From assembly GCA_965208605.1 (NCBI GenBank), contig OZ242345.1:310001-374000 (forward strand): a DNA stretch of 64,000 nt, read 5' to 3'. Below, piece by piece: positions 29,901-33,608 of the stretch (position 1 is the stretch's first letter; the number at the start of each line of letters is the position of its first letter). Below the pieces are notes generated by a model. The model saw nothing but the letters and a program-made list of their open reading frames with translations, ran no database searches and was not told the origin of the DNA. The stretch comes from UBA9659 sp965208605. Its GTDB lineage: Bacteria; Pseudomonadota; Gammaproteobacteria; Pseudomonadales; Azotimanducaceae. The position numbers and the translations under genes were made by a program.

Positions 29901-31357
29901 ATTGCCGTGCTGGGCGCAACACCACCGGTTGATGTATGCACCCAGGCATAAGTCGCGATAGTTCCATCGGAGTCGGTGCTATCGCTGCCGTCCAGCGTCA
30001 CTCCGGTCGTGCTGGCGGTCACGCTGAAGTCGTCTCCGGCATCAGCCACTGGCGGCTGATTGGCGACCGGCGCGGCGGTCACGACGACGTTTGTCGTCCA
30101 GCCGCTGCTAGCACCGCCCTCATCGGTTACGGTCAATCTGAATGACAGACTCATGGCGTTGCTCGGCGCGGTGAAGGTCGCGGTGGCGGTGTCGGCGCCG
30201 CTCAAGGTTACATCCGGGGTGCCGCCGGCCTGCGTCCAGCGATAAGTCAGGGCAGCGTCGTTGCCATCGGGGTCGGTAGCGGAGTGGAAGGTCAGCGTTA
30301 CTAACGTGCCGGCGACCACGTTCAGATCATCGATGCCGTCAATCACTGGCGGCTGGTTGGCCGGCGCGGCAAGTGTAGATAATGCCAATGAAGAAGAGCG
30401 AGCACTTGTGGCAGTACCGTAACGTGATTCAGCAGTATAGGAGTATTCAGTATCTGGAGTTAGACCGGTATGGATATACGATAAATCACTAGTTGTAGTC
30501 AAGAATGTAGTACCTCGATATATCAAATACTCTGTTGCACTGCGTGGGGCAGTCCATGAAAGAGTAATACTGGTGTCAGTGATATCTCCTGCAACAAGTG
30601 TGGGGGGAGATGGTCGAGTAGCTATGGTACTACTTGCATATTCTGTATCACTAAATGTGATTCCAACTGTACCAACATAACCAGAACCAGTTAATAGTGT
30701 ACCAGTTACTGGGAAACCTACTTGCTCAGCAGAGACAGGTACTATTTTTGTGCCGACAAACTCTTCATCATTTGCAGTGGTATAGGTGATTCGATAGGTA
30801 CCAGCTACTGATGTAGTAAATGTTACTGCTGTTTGTCCATTAGCAAGGTAATCAAAGGACAGGTCTGTTATAGTTGGCGTTGCTGGTGCAGCAGTTGTAG
30901 ATACTATCAATGGAGCAGATGGTGCACTTGATCTTCCACCGGCATCTGCTGTAACGGTGAAGGTGTATGCAGTATTTGGAGTTAGATTTCTATGGATATA
31001 TGATGGAGAGTTAGCAAATACCAGAGCTACACCGTTTACATATACTGTATACCGTTCTGCACCGGGTGACGCATCCCAGTGAATCGTTATACTAGTGTCA
31101 GTGACTGTTCCTGCACGGAGTACAGGGGCAGATAGGGTGGGGTCTTGAGCGTGTGCCGTGTTTATTCCAGACAGCGAGACCGCGCCGATTGCCAGCAGTA
31201 ACGTCGAGGCGAAAACGAATTTCGTGACTATCCTTTTGAGATGTTTGCTCACAGGACCAGCCCCCTGTTTTGGCGGGGGGGGGGGGGGGGGGGGGGGGGG
31301 GGTGACTATTGCTGGCAGTGGCGGATGCGACCACAAATTTGGGGACGTTTTGTTCAT
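14984..31357 (-). CDS. giant modular surface autotransporter (5457 aa)
   Basis: One open frame of 16.4 kb. The N terminus is MNKTSPNLWSH, a poly-Pro run of 10 encoded by a C28 tract, then a signal peptide (SKHLKRIVTKFVFASTLLLAIGAVSLSG, cleavage after AHA near residue 70). Two FN3-like domains follow, then a long mixture of PKD (NQPPVADAG...), DUF5011-like Ig, cadherin (NTAPRIT...AENTPT), cadherin-like beta-sandwich and Big-type Ig modules. A helical linker (ARSMADQNVSAIVRRLEQA) leads to a beta-barrel of about 370 residues ending GELAF, as in autotransporters. It is predicted to be exported by Sec and displayed by its own barrel, as an adhesin or cell-cell contact protein (inference). Start ATG 31357 has AAAAGGA upstream; a GTG at 31252, after the tract, is an alternative. 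Confidence 0.9.
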   Translation of the reverse strand: MNKTSPNLWSHPPLPAIVTPPPPPPPPPPKQGAGPVSKHLKRIVTKFVFASTLLLAIGAVSLSGINTAHAQDPTLSAPVLRAGTVTDTSITIHWDASPGAERYTVYVNGVALVFANSPSYIHRNLTPNTAYTFTVTADAGGRSSAPSAPLIVSTTAAPATPTITDLSFDYLANGQTAVTFTTSVAGTYRITYTTANDEEFVGTKIVPVSAEQVGFPVTGTLLTGSGYVGTVGITFSDTEYASSTIATRPSPPTLVAGDITDTSITLSWTAPRSATEYLIYRGTTFLTTTSDLSYIHTGLTPDTEYSYTAESRYGTATSARSSSLALSTLAAPANQPPVIDGIDDLNVVAGTLVTLTFHSATDPDGNDAALTYRWTQAGGTPDVTLSGADTATATFTAPSNAMSLSFRLTVTDEGGASSGWTTNVVVTAAPVANQPPVADAGDDFSVTASTTGVTLDGSDSTDSDGTIATYAWVHTSTGGVAPSTAITVTPDSTNPAMATFTAPDTAAELVFTLTVTDDDAATNVNTDTNTVTITVTRAQVVSANADLGGVTITDVNGMVSGLNEAITAEKTSYTATVATDASEFTVMATPDDSAALSVDVADSGEDSQTFTFTGDSVSLIVVITAADGTTKTYTITITRAVADTTPPVITRTGPATVTLTLGDTYEDAGATAMDDVDASVGGTTVITFGGTTVETVDTDIAGTYTITYGATDSANNAATPVTRTVIVQPVLALSADPVFTSSNDASFAAVGDTLTLEFIINQPVEGSPTVAVTIAGVPVNAGNGSSGNIYTATYTVVAAQVTDGALVTYDIGAMAAANNPTNTLDPGAVTSGFQIDVTAPVITLINDTEAGNTVMVGTAYTDPGATATDTVDSDTALTTRIAAAGTVNTAAAGTYTITYDVSDAAGNEATQVTRIVTVTEPVATNQPPVAEAGDAQEVETGVEVTLTGSATDPDGDDDALIYAWTQTSGTPNVTLSGADTATATFTADTAAVLIFTLTVTDDSGDSATNTHSDTVTITVTEPVANQPPVAEAGTDQGVNTGATVTLDGSTSSDPESGTLTYLWTHTLTGGSAPTSGTAIAVTPDSTNPAMATFTAPDDAAVLVFTLTVTDDSGDTDTNTHSDTVTITVTEPVGPSASINRPSLVAKVGFVTEASINFRDPVTNEGVEVTGFTPSDFSNSIGVTRVTGISHRGGGRYGFFFTATSTRLTLTLAAHSVTAPNGATGPAEPVSRTLTARAVDSSADLTGLTISAGTLSPDFTRGNTHYTAEVGGGVSSVTFTPTLANAAASVTIAGAAVESAAASEPINLIEGENTVTIRVTGTTSNGRTYTVVVTRLELTPIVNANLATLTLTVGGAEVALNEPFAPDTTEYTADVPTGTTSVTIAATSVNPNAEVDLDGSEFATGSASENFGINKDTTRFVIAVTAEDGTTIKNYAVTVNRDANTAPVIAIENAAVDYAENTPTTTPVATYTATDVESDDNDITWSLTGTDAASFTLNRESGVLTFNTVPDYEDAQDADADNVYEVTVTATDNGVPSASSELAVTVTITNEDEAGMVTISGVAQVGQELTAEVTDPDSPVTGITYQWQDADGNAITGATDAATYTPTVTEVGKSIRVIATYTDSFGDGKTATSAPTAAVQADETAPTVNFGTIAEGEVEVAQEHDITFSEAVTGLARGDFSSTGVAVTVVSGTDNAYTLTLIPSAIAFTLTLDADSVTDAAGNPNVAASVSGTALPGNQFPIANAGAAQDVTTGTEVTLDGSGSSDPDNDALTYSWTHTSTDGGAPSPLITLTNPTTASPTFTADTAAILVFTLSVTDGTDASTAQVTITVTAPVAALTAEFANITGAIVGQTSEVNLTFSEGVTGLEQTDFSTRGATVTGLNEFEDDFYTVSFTPTAASFRLTLAANSVIIISSGEVGPAESVFIDATAEELVLAFTADPELTSSNPGNFATVGDILTLTFSVNQALGNTPEPDIAGAGRISPTEGDDNDYSATWTVTEEVARANDGDLVFFSLGRLFAVGSTRNRLSVFVTDSDIRFDHTPPTVTIFVDPIPGTVPTRMVGDTGQTHDITFSEAVTGSGGATLGVSDFSATGATVSSVALNTDPSAEPNTYTLTFTPSATEFTITLAANAVSDLAGLTGPATAASVTGSATQPTTTAADLSSLTTTAGALSPIFNAATLGYTINVANDVASTTITPTAVTGATVTVAGTAVTSGTPSGDIPLNVGENAIAIVVTAAGTTEKTYTVTVRRAPAPVTLALAADTGSLPDDRITSNGQVDVTGLATNAIWRYTINGGAVSPTFTTGTGTFFTLDEGDYAVDQVQVVQSVSGVDSLATSLAAVTVDTTAPVITLENDTVAGNTGVVGTAYTDPGATATDNVDTSVDVVLGGDTLDINTVAGTYLITYDATDTAGNGAVQVERTVTVTEPVANIAPVANAGDDQSATTGTEVTLTGSGSSDSDGTIQSYAWAHTSTDGATPTTPIIVANGETSTFTAPDAAAELVFTLTVTDNDGATNSDTVTITVTAPVADNQPPVAEAGDPQSATTGTEVTLTGAGSSDSDGTIQSYEWVHTSTDGATPTTPIIVANGETSTFTAPDTAAELVFTLTVTDNDGATNSDTVTITVTAPVIANTAPRITTAATQSVAENTPTTTPVVTFAADDDESNTITWALTGADAGDFTLNAASGALTLNALPNYETKRSYAVTVTATDNGTPNESSTLDVTVTVTNENEPGRIGTIDGVAQVGQTLTAGTVTDPDGGVRVTQYVWQRTLSGVGSDNALIGPDSNTYMLVADDIGYTFRVLVNYDHIAPNGAFGNRVVESAPTEAVVAADVILSADADLSALTISAGTLPAFAAATISYAVSVDNDVASVTLTPTVADDDASVTVAGTAVTSATASGAITLNVGANAIAIVVTAQNGTEKTYTVTIDRGANTAPRITTAATQSVAENTPTTTPVVTFAADDDESNTITWALTGADAGDFTLNAASGALTLNALPNYETKRSYAVTVTATDNGTPNESSTPLDLTITIVNADEAGTISDISGTVQVGQTLTAGEVTDPDGGVTGITYQWQDAADDSNIAGATSATYILTAADAGKAIQVTVTYTDGEGDGKTVTSAATVRVLAAPANQPPVANAGDLQTVAIGATVTLDGSGSTDSDGTIATYAWVHTTTDGVAPTTAITVANGETSTFTAPDTAVDSDLVFTLTVTDDDGATNINTDTNTVTITVTAPVTTNQPPVANAGALQTVAIGATVTLDGSGSTDSDGTIATYAWVHTTTDGVAPTTAITVANGETSTFTAPDAAMDLDLVFTLTVTDNDGATNSDTVTITVTAPVIANTAPSITGGQLIGRDENGATTVATYTATDAESDTITWSVTGADAGFFTIAADPGNANLGVLTFNTVPDFETKSTYEVTIVAADDGEPSMFSERAVTVTLENVDETGTIGTIDGVAQVGETLTAPVAADITDPDGAVVVTGHSWNGAGTTTNAATYAVVAGDLNNTITVTVTYTDGQGTGKMLTTAATSAVVAADVVLSDDADLSALTISEGTLPTFAAGTTSYAVDVDNDVASVTLTPTTSDTTAHVTVAGTAVTSATASGAITLNVGANAIAIVVTAQNGTEKPYTVTVTRAANTAPRITTAATQSVAENTPTTTPVVTFAADDDESNTITWALTGADAGDFTISTGGVLTFNTAPDYETKSTYAVTITATDNGAPPEMSTLDVTVTIENVDETGSIADITGTAQVGQTLTAGAVTDPDGGVTGITWQWQGDSTDINSATSATYMPLVADIDKTIRVVATYTDGHGADKTATSATTAAVVAADVVLSDDADLSALTISEGTLPAFAAATTSYAVDVDNDVASVTLTPTTSDTTAHVTVAGTAVTSATASGAITLNVGANAIAIVVTAQNGTEKTYTVTIDRGANTAPRITTAATQSVAENTPTTTPVVTFAADDDESNTITWALTGADAGDFTLNAASGALTLNALPDYETKSTYAVTITATDNGAPPEMSTLDVTVTIENVDETGSIADITGTAQVGQTLTAGAVTDPDGGVTGITWQWQGDSTDINSATSATYMPLVADIDKTIRVVATYTDGHGADKTATSATTAAVVAADVVLSDDADLSALTISEGTLPAFAAATTSYAVDVDNDVASVTLTPTTSDTAAHVTVAGTAVTSATASGAITLNVGANAIAIVVTAQDGTTEKTYTVTIDRAANTAPRITTAATQSVAENTPTTTPVVTFAADDDESNTITWALTGADAGDFTLNAASGALTLNALPNYETKRSYAVTVTATDNGTPNMPSAPRAVTIAVTNVDEEGSVVIGGDLLVGATLTATVTEEDGAASLTYQWQSAASGGTYTDITSATSATYILAATDAGKTLQVVAMYNDGFGDKTVTSTMTGAVPAAPVPNQPPVANAGDLQTVAIGATVTLDGSDSTDSDGTIQSYEWVHTSTDGVAPTTTITVANGETSTFTAPDAATDLDLVFTLTVTDDGGATNINTDTNTVTITVTAPAVTTNQPPVANAGALQTVAIGATVTLDGTDSTDSDGTIQSYVWVHTSTDDAPPATAITVANGETSTFTAPDAAAELVFTLTVTDDDAATHSDTVTITVTAPVVTTPFAVTIPALGKSTVGNSASVGIDFARAVTGLETGDFSVSNGAVNSIAPATGSGTTFVVTYIPSTAGAVTLTLAANAVTDGDGNPNLAASATGTAAVAATQDTSKPRFTATTTIAGLTTAEFDEDKFVMGIATVLDIPATDVRVLSIAAGSVVVEYEVAADTDAERDALSTELSAATQSELRDAIDQNIPDTAAVTTTSPVTAPPDTTAPTVLLGTIAAGVVGTAQTHDITFSEVVTGLTVNDFSATGATVDSVSGSGDTYTITFTPTEEGVRLTLAANSVEDVTGIAGPAAAITATGTAVDATAPEITLLGASPVEVHQGSTFTDPGATAIDGVDGDLSARIVVGGDLVDTDTPGDYTITYDVSDAADNAAETVTRIVRVVIVRDLVALNEVILPDVARSMADQNVSAIVRRLEQARLSNIAGTAGGASFGGAGNLTELIKTQGRAIANDQFDLKRVLAGSAFVLPLNGAGAAAASGAGSHGFTLWGAGDYRSMEGAEGVRWDGDLFSLQLGLDAQLNERTILGVAISKSQARLDYTDPRLGASGDYDLDMTSVHPYLGWATGGLDFWATVGYGRGELEISEDRAPGEAIPTSDLSVQTFALGASGILMETGRTSLRLKGEAMSSTVELDGNAQITAVTQDVSRVRMALEATRVQDLDSGAQFESSVEAGMRFDGGDGETGAGAELGASLRYARLGGGLVIEGKARALVGGEAEEWGLSGAISFQPSTNGRGLSFSLTPGYGVTNSGVQQLWQQGLIDEGRAGASSGSSKGYSPRLEVRLDYGMHALRGPGLMTPYTELSLGDQSTYRLGLQWQRSKLFDLKLVTERKEGTTRADHRIYLEGELAF
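14987..16090 (-). other. autotransporter beta-barrel domain of the giant protein
   Basis: The last 368 or so codons encode alternating amphipathic strands beginning GSHGFTLWGAGDY and ending RIYLEGELAF. The terminal Phe is the usual signal for outer-membrane assembly. The region has no repeat modules, and a linker containing LNEVILPDVARSMADQNVS precedes it. This is the translocator unit of a type V secretion protein. Confidence 0.88.
18540..20300 (-). repeat. 873-bp tandem repeats in the giant gene
   Basis: A composite module of 291 codons (cadherin-like beta-sandwich, cadherin repeat, Ig-like QVGQTLTAG unit) recurs in tandem. The stretch at 19167-19397 recurs unchanged in its complementary translation at 20040-20270, exactly 873 bases away. 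The cadherin part (ANTAPRITTAATQSVAENTP) occurs five times in the gene, near 18550, 19430, 20300, 22390 and 23290. Such near-identical units favour unequal recombination and length change. Confidence 0.9.
30370..31140 (-). other. N-terminal FN3 segment with different base composition
   Basis: This segment encodes the first two FN3-like domains (TDTSITIHWDASPGAERYTVYV, and TDTSITLSWTAPRSATEYLIYRG) and is clearly richer in A and T than the rest of the gene, using codons such as ACT, GTA, TCA and AAT where the other modules use GCG, ACC and GTC. It may have been joined to the repeat body separately. Confidence 0.65.
31275..31302. repeat. G28 homopolymer (C28 in the coding strand) in the giant gene 5' end
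   Basis: A run of 28 G on the plus strand is C28 in the giant gene and encodes most of PPPPPPPPPP at residues 20-29. It lies between the ATG with a good Shine-Dalgarno and the signal peptide. Loss or gain of bases not divisible by three would shift translation into a frame that ends at about 31098, some 60 codons after the tract. Confidence 0.9.
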
Positions 31358-31434
31358 GGCTTGGTTCCTTTTATGTGAATGAGGTTAGTTTTGGTTTGCC
31401 CGCACGATGCGGCTGGGTAACTTGTGCGGGGTAT

Positions 31435-31463
31435 TGTATAGGAAAATGCCACGGAAATGGCAA
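31435..31463 (-). promoter_or_regulatory. sigma70-type promoter of the giant gene
   Basis: On the minus strand TTGCCA (31458-31463) and TATACA (31435-31440) are separated by 17 bases, a near-consensus -35/-10 pair. The predicted transcript starts near 31428, giving a leader of about 70 bases with AAAAGGA before the ATG at 31357. The C49 tract begins 33 bp upstream of the -35 element. Confidence 0.65.
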
Positions 31464-31494
31464 GGGAATGTTGTAGCGGCTAACGCCGCAAAAG

Positions 31495-31546
<52 letters not shown>

Positions 31547-31550
31547 ATTC

Positions 31551-32382
31551 GTCATCCTCGCCGGTAGGCGGGGATCCAGCTATGGATATGTCGTCACGCA
31601 AAGTGTGACACAACCGCGGCGAAAGCCGCGTTATTTCGGCGGCGAAGCCGCGCCCTGGCCATCAAAAACACACTCACACACACACTTGCATTGCATTCAC
31701 TGTAAAAAAGTGTTGTATTACCACTCCGTTTATCCGTTTAACACTTACAAGGAAACAGGGAATGAACACAGTTGCATTTGACACCCATCGGTTCGTTAAA
31801 CATCTGACCGAGAGCGGGTTTACCGAGCAGCAGGCCGAGGCACTTGCCGAGGAGCAAACGGACCTTCTCAATGGCAATCTGGCGACTAAAACCGACATCG
31901 CGTTGGTCAAAGCCGATATCGCGTTGGTCAAAGCCGATATCGTTCAGGCTAAATACGAGACCATCAAATGGACAATCGGGATTGTGTTAGCCGTGGCGAC
32001 GTTGCAAACGACTGTGATAGTCCAGTTACTGTCGTAACGCGCAGCCGTCATTCTTGTCGGCAGGCGGGACAACATGCCGTCCGGCCTAGCCGGACTCATT
32101 CCCTCGGCGAGGATGACGGCTACTTGTTAGTTCACCATTCTACTATTCGCCATTTTTTTCAGCCCGTCATCCTCGCCGGCAAGCGGCGATCCAGCTATGG
32201 ATATGTCGTCACGCAAAGCGTGACACAACCGCGGCGAAAGCCGCGTTATTTCGGCGGCGAAGCCGCGCCCTGGCCATCAAAAACACACTCACACACACAC
32301 TTGCATTCACACTGCATTCACTGTAAAAAAGTGTTGTATTACCACTCCGTTTATCCGTTTAACATTTACAAGGAAACAGGGA
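31551..32382. repeat. segmental duplication carrying the DUF1640 leader regions
   Basis: About 190 bases before each DUF1640 gene are nearly identical: GATCCAGCTATGGATATGTC, GTCACGCAAAG, ACAACCGCGGCGAAAGCCGC, a (CA)n-rich stretch, TGTAAAAAAGTGTTGTATTA, and AAGGAAACAGGG before the ATG (about 31572-31761 and 32187-32382). With the genes this is a tandem duplication with a period near 620 bp. Hairpin-type repeats (GTCATCCTCGCCGG..., GTCATTCTTGTCGGCAGGCG) mark the borders at 31551, 32047, 32166 and 32724. The gap 32038-32382 holds no other gene. Confidence 0.85.
31762..32037 (+). CDS. DUF1640-like coiled-coil protein with C-terminal TM (copy 1)
   Basis: This 91-residue protein has an N-terminal region FDTHRFVKHLTESGFTEQQAEALAEEQ, a short coiled coil (TDIALVKADIALVKADIVQAKYETIKW) and one C-terminal hydrophobic segment (TIGIVLAVATLQTTVIVQLL). 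This is the layout of bacterial DUF1640 proteins, related to mitochondrial CCDC90/MCUR1. The molecular function is unknown. AAGGAAACAGGGA precedes the ATG. It is divergent from the giant gene and a duplicate of the next gene; compared with that copy the coiled coil is shorter and contains an internal duplication, ALVKADI twice. Confidence 0.85.
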   Translation: MNTVAFDTHRFVKHLTESGFTEQQAEALAEEQTDLLNGNLATKTDIALVKADIALVKADIVQAKYETIKWTIGIVLAVATLQTTVIVQLLS

Positions 32383-32715
32383 ATGAGCACAGTTGCATTT
32401 GACACCCATCGGTTTATCAAACATTTGACCGAGAGCGGGTTTACCGAGCAGCAGGCCGAGGCGCTTGCCGAGGAGCAAACGGACCTTCTCAATGGCAATC
32501 TGGCGACTAAAGCCGATCTTGGCAAACTCGAATTCGCCCTCAAGGGCGACACTGAGCGGCTCGAACTCGCCCTCAAGGGCGACATTGAGCGGCTCGAGAT
32601 CAAACTCGAGGCCAAGATCGTTCAGGCTAAATACGAGACCATCAAATGGACAATCGGGATTGTGTTAGCCGTGGCGGCGTTGCAAACGACTGTGATAGTC
32701 CAGTTACTGTCGTAA
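32383..32715 (+). CDS. DUF1640-like coiled-coil protein with C-terminal TM (copy 2)
   Basis: This 110-residue paralogue has the same N-terminal (STVAFDTHRF...TESGFTEQQAEALAEEQTDLLNGNLATK) and C-terminal parts as copy 1 with only a few changes, but a longer coiled coil: LGKLEFALKGDTERLELALKGDIERLEIKLEAK, made of 11-residue units. The upstream region is duplicated too, so both are probably expressed alike. The difference lies almost only in coiled-coil length and sequence. A homo- or hetero-oligomeric membrane-associated role is plausible, not shown. Confidence 0.85.
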   Translation: MSTVAFDTHRFIKHLTESGFTEQQAEALAEEQTDLLNGNLATKADLGKLEFALKGDTERLELALKGDIERLEIKLEAKIVQAKYETIKWTIGIVLAVAALQTTVIVQLLS

Positions 32716-32867
32716 CGCGCAGCCGTCATTCTTGTCGGCAGGCGGGACAACATGCCGTCCGGCGGAGCCGGACTCATTCCCTCGACAAGGCTGCAGTGCC
32801 ACTGCCTGGCCTCTGATACACTTCGCCGAGCGGTAATGCTCCATACCCATAAATAAGGAATAGAAAC

Positions 32868-33539
32868 ATGACGGAAACAATCAATTTAACCACTGCTGAT
32901 GGCTTCAACTTCACGGCCTATCAGGCAGGTCCCGAAGGGAAGATGAAAGGTGCTGTCCTGGTGATTCAAGAAGTCTTTGGTGTGAATTCACACATCCGTA
33001 GCGTATGTGATAGATATGCTGCTGAGGGCTACTTCTCCGTTGCGCCAGCCCTCTATGACCGGGTTGAACCCGGTATTGAGTTGGAATATAACGATGAAGG
33101 TATGGCGCGTGGCGTCAAGCTGGCGCGCCAGACGCTCCGGCAGGCAGACACTCTGGCTGATCTGCAAGCCACCATTAACTACCTGATGAAGCAAGGCAAG
33201 GTAGGGGTAGTGGGCTATTGTTTTGGAGGCTTGCTTGCCTGGCTCTGCGCCAGTCATTCGGAACATATTGCTTGCGTCAGTGGCTACTATGGTGGCGGCA
33301 TCGCCCAGGAACTTGAACATGCCCCCCGGGTGCCGACTATTTTGCATTTCGGTGAACAAGACACGCACATTCCCATGACCGATGTGAATGCCGTCAAGGA
33401 AGCCTATCCAGACCTACCGGTACATGTCTATGCCGCCGGGCATGGGTTTAACTGTGATGCTCGAGGCAGTTATAACGAAGCCGCCGCTGGTCTGGCACAG
33501 GAACGGACCCTGGCATTATTTGCCGAATATCTTGCCTAA
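32868..33539 (+). CDS. dienelactone hydrolase family protein
   Basis: This 223-residue alpha/beta hydrolase matches carboxymethylenebutenolidases. The nucleophile is Cys118 in GYCFGG, with Asp166 (EQDTHIP) and His192 (AGHGFNC) completing the triad, and Glu35 in QEVFGVN at the position of the family's assisting Glu. Members hydrolyse dienelactones in aromatic degradation or related lactones and esters. No aromatic-degradation genes are nearby, so the substrate is open. AAGGAA lies 8 bases before the ATG. The gene is followed by korAB after about 70 bases. Confidence 0.92.
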   Translation: MTETINLTTADGFNFTAYQAGPEGKMKGAVLVIQEVFGVNSHIRSVCDRYAAEGYFSVAPALYDRVEPGIELEYNDEGMARGVKLARQTLRQADTLADLQATINYLMKQGKVGVVGYCFGGLLAWLCASHSEHIACVSGYYGGGIAQELEHAPRVPTILHFGEQDTHIPMTDVNAVKEAYPDLPVHVYAAGHGFNCDARGSYNEAAAGLAQERTLALFAEYLA

Positions 33540-33608
33540 TCTGATAAAATCCCTGCCGCCCAGACCGTGCCTAATTAAATGACCTAGTTAACCAAGGAAG
33601 CCACTCCC

